Shown here piece by piece: positions 1 to 6,962 of a stretch of 20,966 nt of DNA. The stretch is taken from NCBI GenBank assembly GCA_964402925.1, contig CAYOED010000061.1, positions 1 through 20,966 of the forward strand, in the 5' to 3' direction. Position numbers and translations under genes: made by a program. This stretch comes from Suilimivivens sp964402925 (lineage in GTDB: Bacteria; Bacillota; Clostridia; Lachnospirales; Lachnospiraceae). The notes under the pieces are model-generated. The model worked only from the letters and a program-made list of their open reading frames with translations. It was not told where the DNA came from and did no database searches. Each line of letters starts with the position of its first letter. Within the stretch, counting starts at the first letter, position 1.

Positions 1-116
1 AAGAGGCTTATTTTCAGCAGTATTAGTGCGAATTATTTTTACCTTTCACGGCTGTCGCCAGATGTAAACCTTTGCTCCCACATTAAATTATGTTTCAGGG
101 GGGTGACCAGTGGGAC
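1..116. other. Gene-free flank, nothing recognised
   Basis: No open frame with a ribosome site and no recognisable RNA was found here. It precedes the rod-shaped inverted repeat. The last bases (about 104-116) resemble the bases preceding the related element at the right end of the window, so the repeat unit may begin slightly before the paired arm. Confidence 0.4.
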
Positions 117-468
117 GCTCTGAGAGGATAAATAGTTGGGCGTCGCCGCGCTCCCACTCTACAAAAACACAGCAGACACTAGGCTTGGCAAAAAACTGTT
201 TCGGAACCTATGTACAGTGGTAAGAAGGATTAGGCAGCCCTTGTTTGGTGATCGGCGTCGGACGCAAACGGCATATTGACCCATCCATGGGTCAAATTAT
301 GCCTTCGTCGGACGTCCTGTCCGCCGATTGCTGTGTACCTAAAGGGCTGCCAAATCCTTCTAATCACTTCCCATAAGGTCCCGGCACAGTTTTTTGCCAG
401 ACCTAGTTTCTGCCGTGTTTATGTAGAGCGGGAGCGCGGCGACGCCCAACTATTTATCCTCTCAGAGC
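117..468. repeat. 352-nt rod-shaped inverted repeat (giant hairpin 1)
   Basis: The outer arms 117-163 and 422-468 are complementary over 47 nt with one mismatch. The pairing continues inward, at roughly 80 percent by eye, through about 164-245 and 335-421. ATCGGCG near 250 pairs with CGCCGAT near 325, and the tip is a short palindrome at about 271-304 containing GACCCAT and ATGGGTC. Almost the whole 352 nt can therefore fold back as one rod. The short open frames inside it lack ribosome sites and follow the arms, so I do not treat them as genes. It could be a structured RNA, a DNA cruciform, or two inverted copies of one repeat. The right arm shares sequence blocks with the 150-nt repeat at 529-680. 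Confidence 0.8.
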
Positions 469-523
469 TGTGCTATGGCAGCCTAATGAAAAACAGTAAA
501 TATAATGCTGCTTTACAGACTGC

Positions 524-682
524 CAATAACGTAGCACCGGATAGGTAAATATTCCATAAGGAGTCCCTGTAAAAACGTCAGCGCTTGGCGAGGTTCCTCA
601 CGAGCCTAGCGTCTGTTACGTTTTTAAGGAGCGAGAGCGCGACGACGTTGGCATATTTACCTATCCGGTGCGGACTATTGGT
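524..682 (+). repeat. Nested hairpin repeat, copy A
   Basis: The outer stem pairs 534-556 with 649-671 (23 positions, one mismatch). The inner stem pairs TAAAAACGT 570-578 with ACGTTTTTA 618-626, then CAGCGCTTGGC 579-589 with 604-615. A short extra helix, CCAATA with TATTGG, flanks an ACGTA/GGAC internal loop outside the main stem. The right internal strand 629-647 is the GAGCGAGAGCGCGACGACG module. Copy B at 10604-10753 has the same core and the same stem length, but five outer-stem positions are changed on both arms together. This is the strongest sign in the window of a structure under selection. The strand is arbitrary. Confidence 0.85.
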
Positions 683-815
683 TAACCCCTGAAAAGTAGT
701 AGGGGATATTTGTCGAAACATGCGGTAAATAACAGTTCTCATTTTGGTATTTTCTCATATATATAGTAATACATGACAGGAAAAAATTCTTAAAGTGTAA
801 GAAGGGAGAACTAAA

Positions 816-1445
816 ATGACAGATAAGGTAATTGAAAACAACCAGGTGGTAATCATGGGGGAAGTTGTCAGTGATTTTGTATTCAGCCATGAAATTTTCG
901 GGGAAGGCTTTTATATGGTAGATGTAAATGTACCAAGGTTAAGTGATTCCAGTGATATAATTCCATTGATGGTATCTGAACGCCTGATTGATGTGGAGGA
1001 GGATTATAAGGGACTGGATATTATGGTCCAGGGGCAGTTCCGTTCTTATAACCGCCACGAGGAACGCAAGAACAGACTGGTGCTTTCTGTATTTGCAAGG
1101 GAAATTGAATTTGTGGATGAAACGCCGGAGAGTTCTAAGACCAATCAGATTTACCTGGATGGTTATATCTGTAAAGAGCCGATTTACCGAAAAACACCTC
1201 TTGGGAGGGAAATTGCTGATTTACTGCTTGCTGTAAACAGACCGTACGGGAAGAGCGATTATATTCCCTGTATCTGCTGGGGGAGAAATGCAAGATTTGC
1301 AAGTAACTTTTCAGTGGGAACAAGATGCGAGATCTGGGGAAGGATCCAGAGCAGGGAATATATGAAGAGATTGTCGGATGAGGATGCAGAAAAAAGAATT
1401 GCATATGAAGTCTCTGTCAGCAAACTGGAGTTGGTTGAAGAATAA
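816..1445 (+). CDS. SSB-family protein with two tandem OB folds
   Basis: This 209-residue protein has two similar halves. The second half (about 110-208) matches the single-stranded DNA-binding OB fold: a GYICKEP strand, RKTPLGREIADLLLAVNRP, a CICWGRNA strand and GRIQSREY near the end of the barrel. The first half (about 8-100) has the same layout (MGEVVSDF, MVQGQFRSYNR) and is probably a second OB fold. Canonical SSBs have one OB fold and an acidic, phenylalanine-ended tail that recruits partners. This one ends LELVEE with no such tail. It may be an auxiliary SSB for repair or competence rather than the main replication SSB. The start is supported by AAGAAGGGAG upstream. It stands alone between the nested repeat and cobO. 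Confidence 0.75.
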   Translation: MTDKVIENNQVVIMGEVVSDFVFSHEIFGEGFYMVDVNVPRLSDSSDIIPLMVSERLIDVEEDYKGLDIMVQGQFRSYNRHEERKNRLVLSVFAREIEFVDETPESSKTNQIYLDGYICKEPIYRKTPLGREIADLLLAVNRPYGKSDYIPCICWGRNARFASNFSVGTRCEIWGRIQSREYMKRLSDEDAEKRIAYEVSVSKLELVEE

Positions 1446-1470
1446 AGAATTCGCAGTCAGCGGATCAATG

Positions 1471-1499
1471 TTGATTTTTGTATACTTCTGTGATATGAT
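1471..1499 (+). promoter_or_regulatory. Sigma-A type promoter for the adenosyltransferase gene
   Basis: TTGATT at 1471-1476 and TATGAT at 1494-1499 are separated by exactly 17 bp. The start codon at 1541 lies 42 bp further on. It sits just past the upstream stop codon, so the next gene is probably transcribed separately. Confidence 0.6.
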
Positions 1500-1540
1500 T
1501 GCAATAACTTTTGGCAAATATTCATATGAGGTGTATATTT

Positions 1541-2035
1541 ATGAGACAGGGATCGGTACATATATACAGTGGAGATGGACATGGAAAGTCGCCGGCAGCA
1601 TTAGGAAAAGCAGTGATGACGGCAGCGTCAGGAAAAAGTGTTGTGATTATTCAGTTCCTCAAGGGAAAGGGACTCGCAGATACAGAATTTTTATACAGGC
1701 TTGAACCTGAAATCAAAATTTTCCGTTTTGAAAAATCAGATGTGAATTTTTTTGAACTCTCCGAAGAAAAGAAGACGGAAGAAATCATTAACATCAGAAA
1801 CGGAATTAATTTTGCAAAGAAGGTTCTGGCGACCGGAGAGTGTGATCTGCTGATTCTTGATGAGATTCTGGGTCTTATTGACAATGATATCATCACGGTA
1901 GACGATCTTAAAAATGTGCTTGGCGTAAGAGATGAAGAAACAGACGTCATTTTGACAGGTATTTCTTTGAATGACGAAATCTGCATGCTGGCAGATGAAG
2001 TTTCAAAGATTGAAACGATAAAGTATGGTCAGTAG
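1541..2035 (+). CDS. cobO: Cob(I)yrinic acid a,c-diamide adenosyltransferase (CobO/BtuR family)
   Basis: Enzymes of this family move the 5'-deoxyadenosyl group of ATP onto the cobalt of corrinoids to make the coenzyme form of B12. The protein opens with a strand and nucleotide loop, HIYSGDGHGKSPAALGKA. The usual family loop is GNGKGKTT followed by small residues, so the first Lys is His here and the Thr pair is Ser-Pro. FLKGKG and the LLILDEIL strand (Walker B-like Asp-Glu) follow as expected. I start at 1541 because GAGGTG lies 7 nt upstream. An upstream TTG at 1511 has no ribosome site. This gives 164 residues, near the short end of the family. No other cobalamin gene is adjacent, so salvage of imported corrinoid is the likely context (inference). 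Confidence 0.8.
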   Translation: MRQGSVHIYSGDGHGKSPAALGKAVMTAASGKSVVIIQFLKGKGLADTEFLYRLEPEIKIFRFEKSDVNFFELSEEKKTEEIINIRNGINFAKKVLATGECDLLILDEILGLIDNDIITVDDLKNVLGVRDEETDVILTGISLNDEICMLADEVSKIETIKYGQ

Positions 2036-2089
2036 CATTTTTTAGCATTTTTTGCATGGTTATGAGCATAAAATCATAGCATCTGTGCG

Positions 2090-2118
2090 TTGACAGTAAT
2101 TGCACATGGTGCTATGAT
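2090..2118 (+). promoter_or_regulatory. Promoter for the riboswitch-dapA-dapB transcript
   Basis: TTGACA (consensus) at 2090-2095 and TATGAT at 2113-2118 have a 17-bp spacer. The expected start point falls a few bases past 2118, just before the lysine aptamer. Confidence 0.75.
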
Positions 2119-2140
2119 ATTTTTATCATATGGAAATTAC

Positions 2141-2345
2141 ATAGAACTTAGAGGTAGAGGTTGCGTGTTTTATGAGTAATTTTTTGGATGTGACAGGCAC
2201 AGGAGAAGAAAAATGAAAGGAAAATACGCCGAAAGAATTTGAATTTCCTGGAATCAGATTCTTGGGCATGCAGTGAAGAACTGCATGACTGTCATCAGCA
2301 ATTGATGGGGCGCTATCCGATGAAGAGGTATCTGGAGTAGTCGGT
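2141..2345 (+). ncRNA. Lysine riboswitch (L box) aptamer
   Basis: Family hallmarks appear in order: AGAGGTTGCG near 2155, ATGAGTAA, GAAAGGAAAATACGCCGAAAG near 2215-2236, a CTTGGGCATGCAGTGAAGAA block near 2262-2282 followed by ACTGTCA, and GGGGCGCTATCC near 2307 closing the central helix. GGTAG near 2153 pairs with CTATC near 2314 as the basal helix. It lies between a strong promoter and dapA, which makes a lysine precursor, so it should lower dapA-dapB expression when lysine is high. The boundaries are approximate. Confidence 0.88.
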
Positions 2346-2371
2346 GCGCAGTAAAGTGCACCGATTTTTTT
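2340..2371 (+). terminator. Riboswitch expression-platform terminator
   Basis: TCGGTGC 2341-2347 pairs with GCACCGA 2358-2364 and is followed by seven T. It lies directly after the lysine aptamer and 10 bp before the dapA ribosome site, as expected for attenuation by premature termination. Confidence 0.85.
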
Positions 2372-2386
2372 AAAGGAGGAGAAGAT

Positions 2387-3271
2387 ATGGCAATTTTTAC
2401 AGGCGCAGGTGTCGCAATCGTTACACCTTTTAAAGCAAATGGAGAAGTAAATTATGAAAAGTTTGCGGAACTGATTGAAGATCAGATTGCAGGAGGAACA
2501 GATGCAATCATTGTATGCGGAACCACAGGAGAGTCATCTACACTGACTCATGAGGAGCATCTTGATGTAATCAAATATTGTGTGGAGAAGGTTGCAGGGC
2601 GTATTCCTGTAATTGCAGGAACCGGCTCAAACTGTACGGAAACGGCAGTATATCTTTCTACGGAAGCTGAAAAGTATGGGGTAGACGGACTGCTTCTGGT
2701 TTCACCTTATTATAACAAAGCCACCCAGAACGGACTTTATTTGCACTACAAGAGGATTGCGGATTCGGTGAAGATTCCCTGCATCCTTTATAATGTACCC
2801 AGCCGTACAGGCTGTAATATTGCCCCGGAGACGGTGGTAAGGCTCTGCACGGACGTTGAAAATATTGTGGGCGTGAAGGAAGCCAGCGGAAATATCAGTC
2901 AGATTGTCAAGCTGATGTCTCTTGCCGATGGCAAGGTGGATTTATACTCCGGAAATGACGATCAGATTGTACCGCTCCTTGCCTTAGGCGGAAAAGGTGT
3001 TATTTCGGTGCTTTCCAACGTGGCACCCAGACAGACCCATGATATCTGTGCGAAATTTTTTGAAGGTGATATTGAGGGGAGCTGCAAAGAGCAGTTCCGT
3101 GCGATTCCTCTCTGCAATGCCCTGTTTTGCGAGGTAAACCCTATTCCTGTGAAGAAGGCCTTGAATCTGATGGGAAAAGAAGCCGGATCACTGCGTCCTC
3201 CGCTCACGGATATGGAAGAAGAAAATGCAGCAAAGCTTGAAAAAGCAATGAAGGAATACGGGATTTTGTAA
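2387..3271 (+). CDS. dapA: 4-hydroxy-tetrahydrodipicolinate synthase
   Basis: DapA condenses pyruvate with aspartate semialdehyde, the first committed step toward diaminopimelate and lysine, in the cytoplasm. The 294-residue length is typical. Visible signatures are GTTGES at 45-50, the YY pair at 108-109, YNVPSRTG at 135-142 with the catalytic Tyr135 and substrate-binding Arg140, and VGVKEASG with Lys164 as the Schiff-base lysine. The start is clear: AAAGGAGGAG lies a few bases before ATG. A lysine riboswitch and terminator control it, and dapB follows after 24 bp, so the two form one transcript. Confidence 0.97.
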   Translation: MAIFTGAGVAIVTPFKANGEVNYEKFAELIEDQIAGGTDAIIVCGTTGESSTLTHEEHLDVIKYCVEKVAGRIPVIAGTGSNCTETAVYLSTEAEKYGVDGLLLVSPYYNKATQNGLYLHYKRIADSVKIPCILYNVPSRTGCNIAPETVVRLCTDVENIVGVKEASGNISQIVKLMSLADGKVDLYSGNDDQIVPLLALGGKGVISVLSNVAPRQTHDICAKFFEGDIEGSCKEQFRAIPLCNALFCEVNPIPVKKALNLMGKEAGSLRPPLTDMEEENAAKLEKAMKEYGIL

Positions 3272-3295
3272 AAGAGAGAAGTAGGAGGCTGTTTT

Positions 3296-4051
3296 ATGAC
3301 AAGTGTAATCATGCATGGATGCAACGGGAAAATGGGGCAGACCATTGCCGGACTGATTGCCGGCGATGAGGAAATCACGCTGGCAGCGGGAGTGGATGCT
3401 TTTGATGAAGGAAAGAATCCTTTTCCCGTTTTTAAGAATATTAGCGAGTGTACCGCGAAGGCAGACGTAATCATTGATTTCAGTGCGGCGCCTGCAGTGG
3501 ATGGTCTTTTGGATTATTGTGTAAAGGAACAGATTCCCTGTGTCCTTTGTACCACAGGTTTAAGTGAAGAGCAGCTTGAAAAGGTGGAGGAAGCATCAAA
3601 GAAGGTAGCGATCTTAAAGTCTGCCAATATGTCTTTGGGAATCAATATGTTGCTGAAACTCCTTAAGGAAGCCGCCGCTGTTTTGGAACCGGCAGGGTTT
3701 GATATTGAAATTGTGGAAAAGCATCATAAACTGAAAGTCGATGCGCCCAGCGGAACGGCTCTGGCACTGGGGGATTCTATTAATGAAGTACTTCATAATG
3801 AATATGAATATGTGTATGACAGAAGCACAAGGAGGGAGAAGCGTCCCAAAAAAGAGATTGGCTTTTCTGCTGTACGAGGCGGAACAATTGTGGGAGATCA
3901 TGATGTGATCTTTGCAGGGGCTGACGAGGTAATCACTTTTTCTCATACTGCATATTCCAAAGCGGTTTTCGGCAAGGGAGCAATTCAGGCTGCTAAGTTT
4001 CTGAAGGGCAGACCGGCAGGTCTTTATGATATGAGCCATGTGATAGGGTAA
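3296..4051 (+). CDS. dapB: 4-hydroxy-tetrahydrodipicolinate reductase
   Basis: DapB reduces the DapA product with NAD(P)H to tetrahydrodipicolinate. At 251 residues it is normal in length. The N-terminal dinucleotide loop GCNGKMG is at 8-14, CTTGLS is at 85-90, and the family signature EKHHKLKVDAPSGTA is at 141-155 and includes the catalytic His pair region and Lys147. The start has AGTAGGAGG upstream. It follows dapA in the same transcript and shares its lysine control. Its stop codon touches the first base of a four-unit 15-bp tandem repeat. Confidence 0.97.
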   Translation: MTSVIMHGCNGKMGQTIAGLIAGDEEITLAAGVDAFDEGKNPFPVFKNISECTAKADVIIDFSAAPAVDGLLDYCVKEQIPCVLCTTGLSEEQLEKVEEASKKVAILKSANMSLGINMLLKLLKEAAAVLEPAGFDIEIVEKHHKLKVDAPSGTALALGDSINEVLHNEYEYVYDRSTRREKRPKKEIGFSAVRGGTIVGDHDVIFAGADEVITFSHTAYSKAVFGKGAIQAAKFLKGRPAGLYDMSHVIG

Positions 4052-4110
4052 CATGCATAAATGCAACATGCATAAATGCAACATGCATAAATGCAATATG
4101 CATAAATGCA
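4051..4110. repeat. 15-bp tandem repeat, four units
   Basis: Four head-to-tail copies of ACATGCATAAATGCA lie at 4051-4065, 4066-4080, 4081-4095 and 4096-4110. They are identical except that the fourth begins AT instead of AC. Each unit contains the palindrome ATGCAT. The array sits exactly in the dapB-fbp gap. Because 15 is a multiple of three, copy number changes would keep any reading frame through it. Confidence 0.95.
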
Positions 4111-4145
4111 TAAGACTGAGCAGAGCGAAAGGTGAAGAATTGTGA
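4053..4145 (+). CDS. Possible 30-residue peptide with MHKCN repeats
   Basis: Read from ATG at 4053, the tandem repeat encodes MHKCN three times and then MHKCI, followed by a unique basic/acidic tail ending KGEEL. The TGA stop at 4143-4145 shares its last base with the ATG at 4145 of fbp (TGATG), the usual geometry for translational coupling. The only base difference between the units is synonymous in this frame (AAC to AAT). A weak AGGG lies about 5 nt before the ATG, and the dapB stop is one base upstream. Against it: the peptide is short, the ribosome site is weak, and the repeat could simply be slippage DNA. Confidence 0.3.
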   Translation: MHKCNMHKCNMHKCNMHKCIRLSRAKGEEL

Positions 4146-6106
4146 TGAATGAACTTCAGCAAATGGAATTAAAGTATTTAAAGAGTCTGGCGAATCAATA
4201 TCCGAATATTGCGGCAGCATCAACGGAGATCATTAATCTGCAGGCAATCTTAAATCTGCCTAAAGGGACAGAGCATTTTATGACAGATATCCATGGGGAG
4301 TATGAGCAGTTCAATCATGTGCTGAAAAATGGTTCCGGTGCGGTGCGCCGTCAGATTGATGAAGAGTTCGGAAATACCTTGAGCAGCAGGGATAAAAAGT
4401 CGCTGGCAACATTGATTTATTATCCCAAAGAAAAACTTGATATTATAGCCCGTGAGGAAGAAAATATTGAGGACTGGTATAAGATTACATTGCATCGGCT
4501 GGTGCAGATTACCAAGAGGGTAGCGTCCAAGTATACCCGCTCAAAGGTGCGCAAGGCGCTGCCGAAAGATTTTTCTTATATTATTGAAGAATTAATCACA
4601 GAGAAATCGGATATTTCTGATAAAGAAGGCTATTATAATGAAATTATTCACACAATCATACGGATTGGAAGAGCGCCGGATTTCATTGAGGCATTAAGCA
4701 ATTTGATTCAGCGGCTGGTTATCGATCACCTGCATATTGTAGGGGATATTTACGACAGAGGTCCCGGTCCGCATGTTATTATGGACACGCTGATGAATTA
4801 TCACTCAGTGGATATTCAGTGGGGAAACCATGATATCCTATGGATGGGAGCAGCCTGCGGGCATCTGGCCTGTATCGCTACAGTCATCAGGATTGCGGTC
4901 AGATATGGGAGTCTTGATACCATCGAAGAGGGCTATGGCATTAATCTGATTCCCCTTGCGACTTTTGCCCTGGAGACGTATCAGGATGTGAATTGTGACG
5001 CTTTTACCATCAAATATAATACCGACTATAATACCAAAGATTTGAGCCTGGACATGAAGATCCATAAGGCGATTGCAATCATGCAGTTAAAGTTGGAAGG
5101 GCAGATCATTAAAAAGCGTCCTAAATTTGAGATGGATGACAGACTGCTCCTTGATAAAATTGATTATGAAAAAAAGACGGTGATTGCTTACGGAAAAGAA
5201 TATCCTATGAAAGATACCGATTTCCCGACAGTGGATCCGACAGATCCTTATAATCTGACACCTGATGAAGAGCAGGTGATGGCAAGACTCCAGCAGGCAT
5301 TTTTAAAGTGTGAGAAGCTTCAGCGTCATGTGCGTTTTCTCTATTCCAATGGCGGGCTTTATAAGATCCACAATTCAAATCTTCTTTATCATGGCTGTGT
5401 TCCGCTTGATGATGAGGGGAATTTCAAATCAGTAAATGTGGATGGAAGGAAATACAGGGGAAGAGCGCTGTATGATGTTCTGGATAATTATGCCAGAAAA
5501 GGTTATTATGCCCAAAATGACCCGGTGGGTATGCGAAAGGCACAGGATTATATCTGGTATACTTGGGCGGGTCCTAATTCACCGGTATTCGGCAAGGATA
5601 AGATGACCACCTTTGAGAGATATTTTATAGAAGATAAGGAAGCGCATAAGGAAACAAAGAACAGTTATTATTCCATGCTGGATGATGAGGATATTTTAAA
5701 CCGTATTTTGAAAGAATTTGGATTGGATACAAAAAAATCCCATATCATCAATGGGCATGTACCTGTGGAGCTGAAAAAAGGTGAGACGCCCATCAAATGT
5801 GATGGGAAGCTGCTGATTATTGACGGCGGATTTTCCAAGGCATATCAAAGTAAGACGGGGATTGCAGGTTATACACTGGTAGCAAATTCCCATGGTATGC
5901 GTCTTGTTGCTCATGAGCCTTTTGAATCCATGGAGGCGGCGATATTGCATGAGTCAGATATTTTTTCGGATTCAACGATAGTCGAGATTTCGCCAATCAG
6001 AATCAGGGTTGCCGATACCGATATCGGTACAGAATTGAAGGAAAGCATCAAACAGCTTGAACAGCTTCTTCAGGCATATAGGGACGGCACGATTGTTGAA
6101 AAATAA
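4142..6106 (+). CDS. fbp: Fructose-1,6-bisphosphatase, class III
   Basis: This enzyme hydrolyses fructose-1,6-bisphosphate to fructose-6-phosphate in gluconeogenesis. Class III is the Firmicutes form, of the metallophosphoesterase superfamily, and the length of about 653 residues is typical. Metal-binding motifs are seen in order: MTDIHGEYEQF near 48-57, GDIYDRGPGPH near 200, GNHDILWMGAA near 230, and INGHVPV near 540. The start is either GTG at 4142 or ATG at 4145, since AAAGGTGA at 4128-4134 suits both. The ATG, giving MNELQQ, is perhaps likelier. It follows dapB after a short repeat array with no terminator seen, so read-through from the dap transcript is possible. A bidirectional terminator follows. 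Confidence 0.95.
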   Translation: MMNELQQMELKYLKSLANQYPNIAAASTEIINLQAILNLPKGTEHFMTDIHGEYEQFNHVLKNGSGAVRRQIDEEFGNTLSSRDKKSLATLIYYPKEKLDIIAREEENIEDWYKITLHRLVQITKRVASKYTRSKVRKALPKDFSYIIEELITEKSDISDKEGYYNEIIHTIIRIGRAPDFIEALSNLIQRLVIDHLHIVGDIYDRGPGPHVIMDTLMNYHSVDIQWGNHDILWMGAACGHLACIATVIRIAVRYGSLDTIEEGYGINLIPLATFALETYQDVNCDAFTIKYNTDYNTKDLSLDMKIHKAIAIMQLKLEGQIIKKRPKFEMDDRLLLDKIDYEKKTVIAYGKEYPMKDTDFPTVDPTDPYNLTPDEEQVMARLQQAFLKCEKLQRHVRFLYSNGGLYKIHNSNLLYHGCVPLDDEGNFKSVNVDGRKYRGRALYDVLDNYARKGYYAQNDPVGMRKAQDYIWYTWAGPNSPVFGKDKMTTFERYFIEDKEAHKETKNSYYSMLDDEDILNRILKEFGLDTKKSHIINGHVPVELKKGETPIKCDGKLLIIDGGFSKAYQSKTGIAGYTLVANSHGMRLVAHEPFESMEAAILHESDIFSDSTIVEISPIRIRVADTDIGTELKESIKQLEQLLQAYRDGTIVEK

Positions 6107-6123
6107 CTTTTTTAAAAGTATTT

Positions 6124-6163
6124 AAAAAGGAGGTCAGTCATAAATGGCTGTACCTCCTCTTTG
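6124..6163. terminator. Bidirectional terminator between fbp and the lipoprotein gene
   Basis: AGGAGGT 6128-6134 plus CAGTCA pairs with TGGCTG plus ACCTCCT 6152-6158 around a 4-nt loop. T-rich runs follow the stem on both strands, and the genes converge here, so it probably serves both. Confidence 0.8.
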
Positions 6164-6186
6164 TAATTCAAAGTGTTTATGCGGGG

Positions 6187-6687
6187 TTATTTTTTGGCTG
6201 TAGTTGTATTGGTGCCATTGTTTGTATTGCTGTCGGCATTGCCGTTGGTATTGTTACCATCAGTGTTCGTCTGATCATCCCCGTTTCCTACCAGATCATC
6301 TGTAAGGTTTGAGACTCCGTCAGTAATGTCATCTACAACATCACCGACCGCATTGCCGGCATCATCCAGAATGGAATCTCCATCTTGATTTGTAGAGTTT
6401 CCATTGGTATCTGCATTTATACCTGTTCCGCCGTTTGCGGCATTGCTGCCGGCATCATTAGCGGCATTGTCTCCTGTAAGATTGCCGCCTGCATTATCTG
6501 TAGCAGTATTGTTGCCAGCAGAGCCGGTGAGTGTATTATCTCCGGCTGTATTGTTTTCTGTAGTGTTTGTGTTGGTATTTCCAGCCATGTCATCTGCATT
6601 ATTCTTTTTGTCGGTTCCGCAGGCCGTAAAAATACAAAGCATTGCAAGGACAAGAGATACCGAAATCAGTTTTCTCATTTTTTTCAT
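6187..6687 (-). CDS. Asn/Thr/Gly-rich predicted lipoprotein
   Basis: I do not recognise a family. With the start at 6687 (GGAGG 5 nt upstream, on the minus strand) it has 166 residues: a basic N-terminus MKKMRKL, a hydrophobic core, and a lipobox-like IFTAC ending at about Cys23, so it should be lipid-anchored outside the membrane. The rest is low-complexity, dominated by Asn, Thr, Gly, Asp and Ala with AGNNTA-like units. The stretch IDDAGNAVGDVVDDITDG-like near 115-135 could form an amphipathic helix. A longer frame starting at 6747 lacks a ribosome site. It converges on fbp and shares the terminator. The exposed, flexible composition suggests a surface protein or spacer (inference). Confidence 0.75.
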   Translation of the reverse strand: MKKMRKLISVSLVLAMLCIFTACGTDKKNNADDMAGNTNTNTTENNTAGDNTLTGSAGNNTATDNAGGNLTGDNAANDAGSNAANGGTGINADTNGNSTNQDGDSILDDAGNAVGDVVDDITDGVSNLTDDLVGNGDDQTNTDGNNTNGNADSNTNNGTNTTTAKK

Positions 6688-6761
6688 AATTTCCTCCATT
6701 CTGAAGCATTTCACGTTGAATAAACTGCTGCATGGCAGTTCGTCCATCCTGACTTCCTTCT

Positions 6762-6790
6762 ATAAGAACTGCATGATTGTCAGTTCTTAT
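6762..6790. promoter_or_regulatory. Perfect 10-bp inverted repeat, possible operator
   Basis: ATAAGAACTG 6762-6771 and CAGTTCTTAT 6781-6790 are perfectly complementary across a 9-nt spacer. It lies in the divergent region between the lipoprotein gene (-) and hisA (+), about 75 bp upstream of the lipoprotein start, and no T-run follows it. An operator for a dimeric repressor is the simplest reading. A hairpin in an mRNA leader is the alternative. Confidence 0.5.
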
Positions 6791-6863
6791 GATATTATGT
6801 GCAGGGAAAATGAAAATATACTTGAAGAAATTTGAAAGAAACTTTCTGGAAAAAGCAGAAATG

Positions 6864-6872
6864 TGGTATACT
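6864..6872 (+). promoter_or_regulatory. Extended -10 promoter for hisA
   Basis: TGGTATACT fits an extended -10 (TG, one base, TATACT). The -35 region upstream is poor, as is common for this class. The hisA start lies about 90 bp downstream. Confidence 0.45.
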
Positions 6873-6962
6873 TGAAAAAATTAATGCAATTCTATAAAAA
6901 TATAAAGAAATGATAAAAAGATTGGTAATAAAGCACCGCAGATGCGGCACGCAGGGGGATAA

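Noticed and set aside
276..548. 90-codon open frame on the plus strand
   Set aside because: It runs through the tip and right arm of giant hairpin 1, lacks a ribosome site, and its openness follows from the inverted repeat.
2040..2140. Possible terminator after cobO
   Set aside because: The T-rich stretch near 2040 lacks a convincing stem before it, and the short dyads there are imperfect.
4051..4110. CRISPR-like array
   Set aside because: The units are directly adjacent with no spacers and only 15 bp long.
3614..4223. Minus-strand frames across dapB and the tandem repeat
   Set aside because: They are antisense shadows of dapB and fbp, and the repeated HLCM units are the complement of the 15-bp array.
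6385..6835. Plus-strand frames of 112 and 143 codons opposite the lipoprotein
   Set aside because: The low-complexity Asn/Thr codons keep the opposite strand open. No ribosome sites are present.
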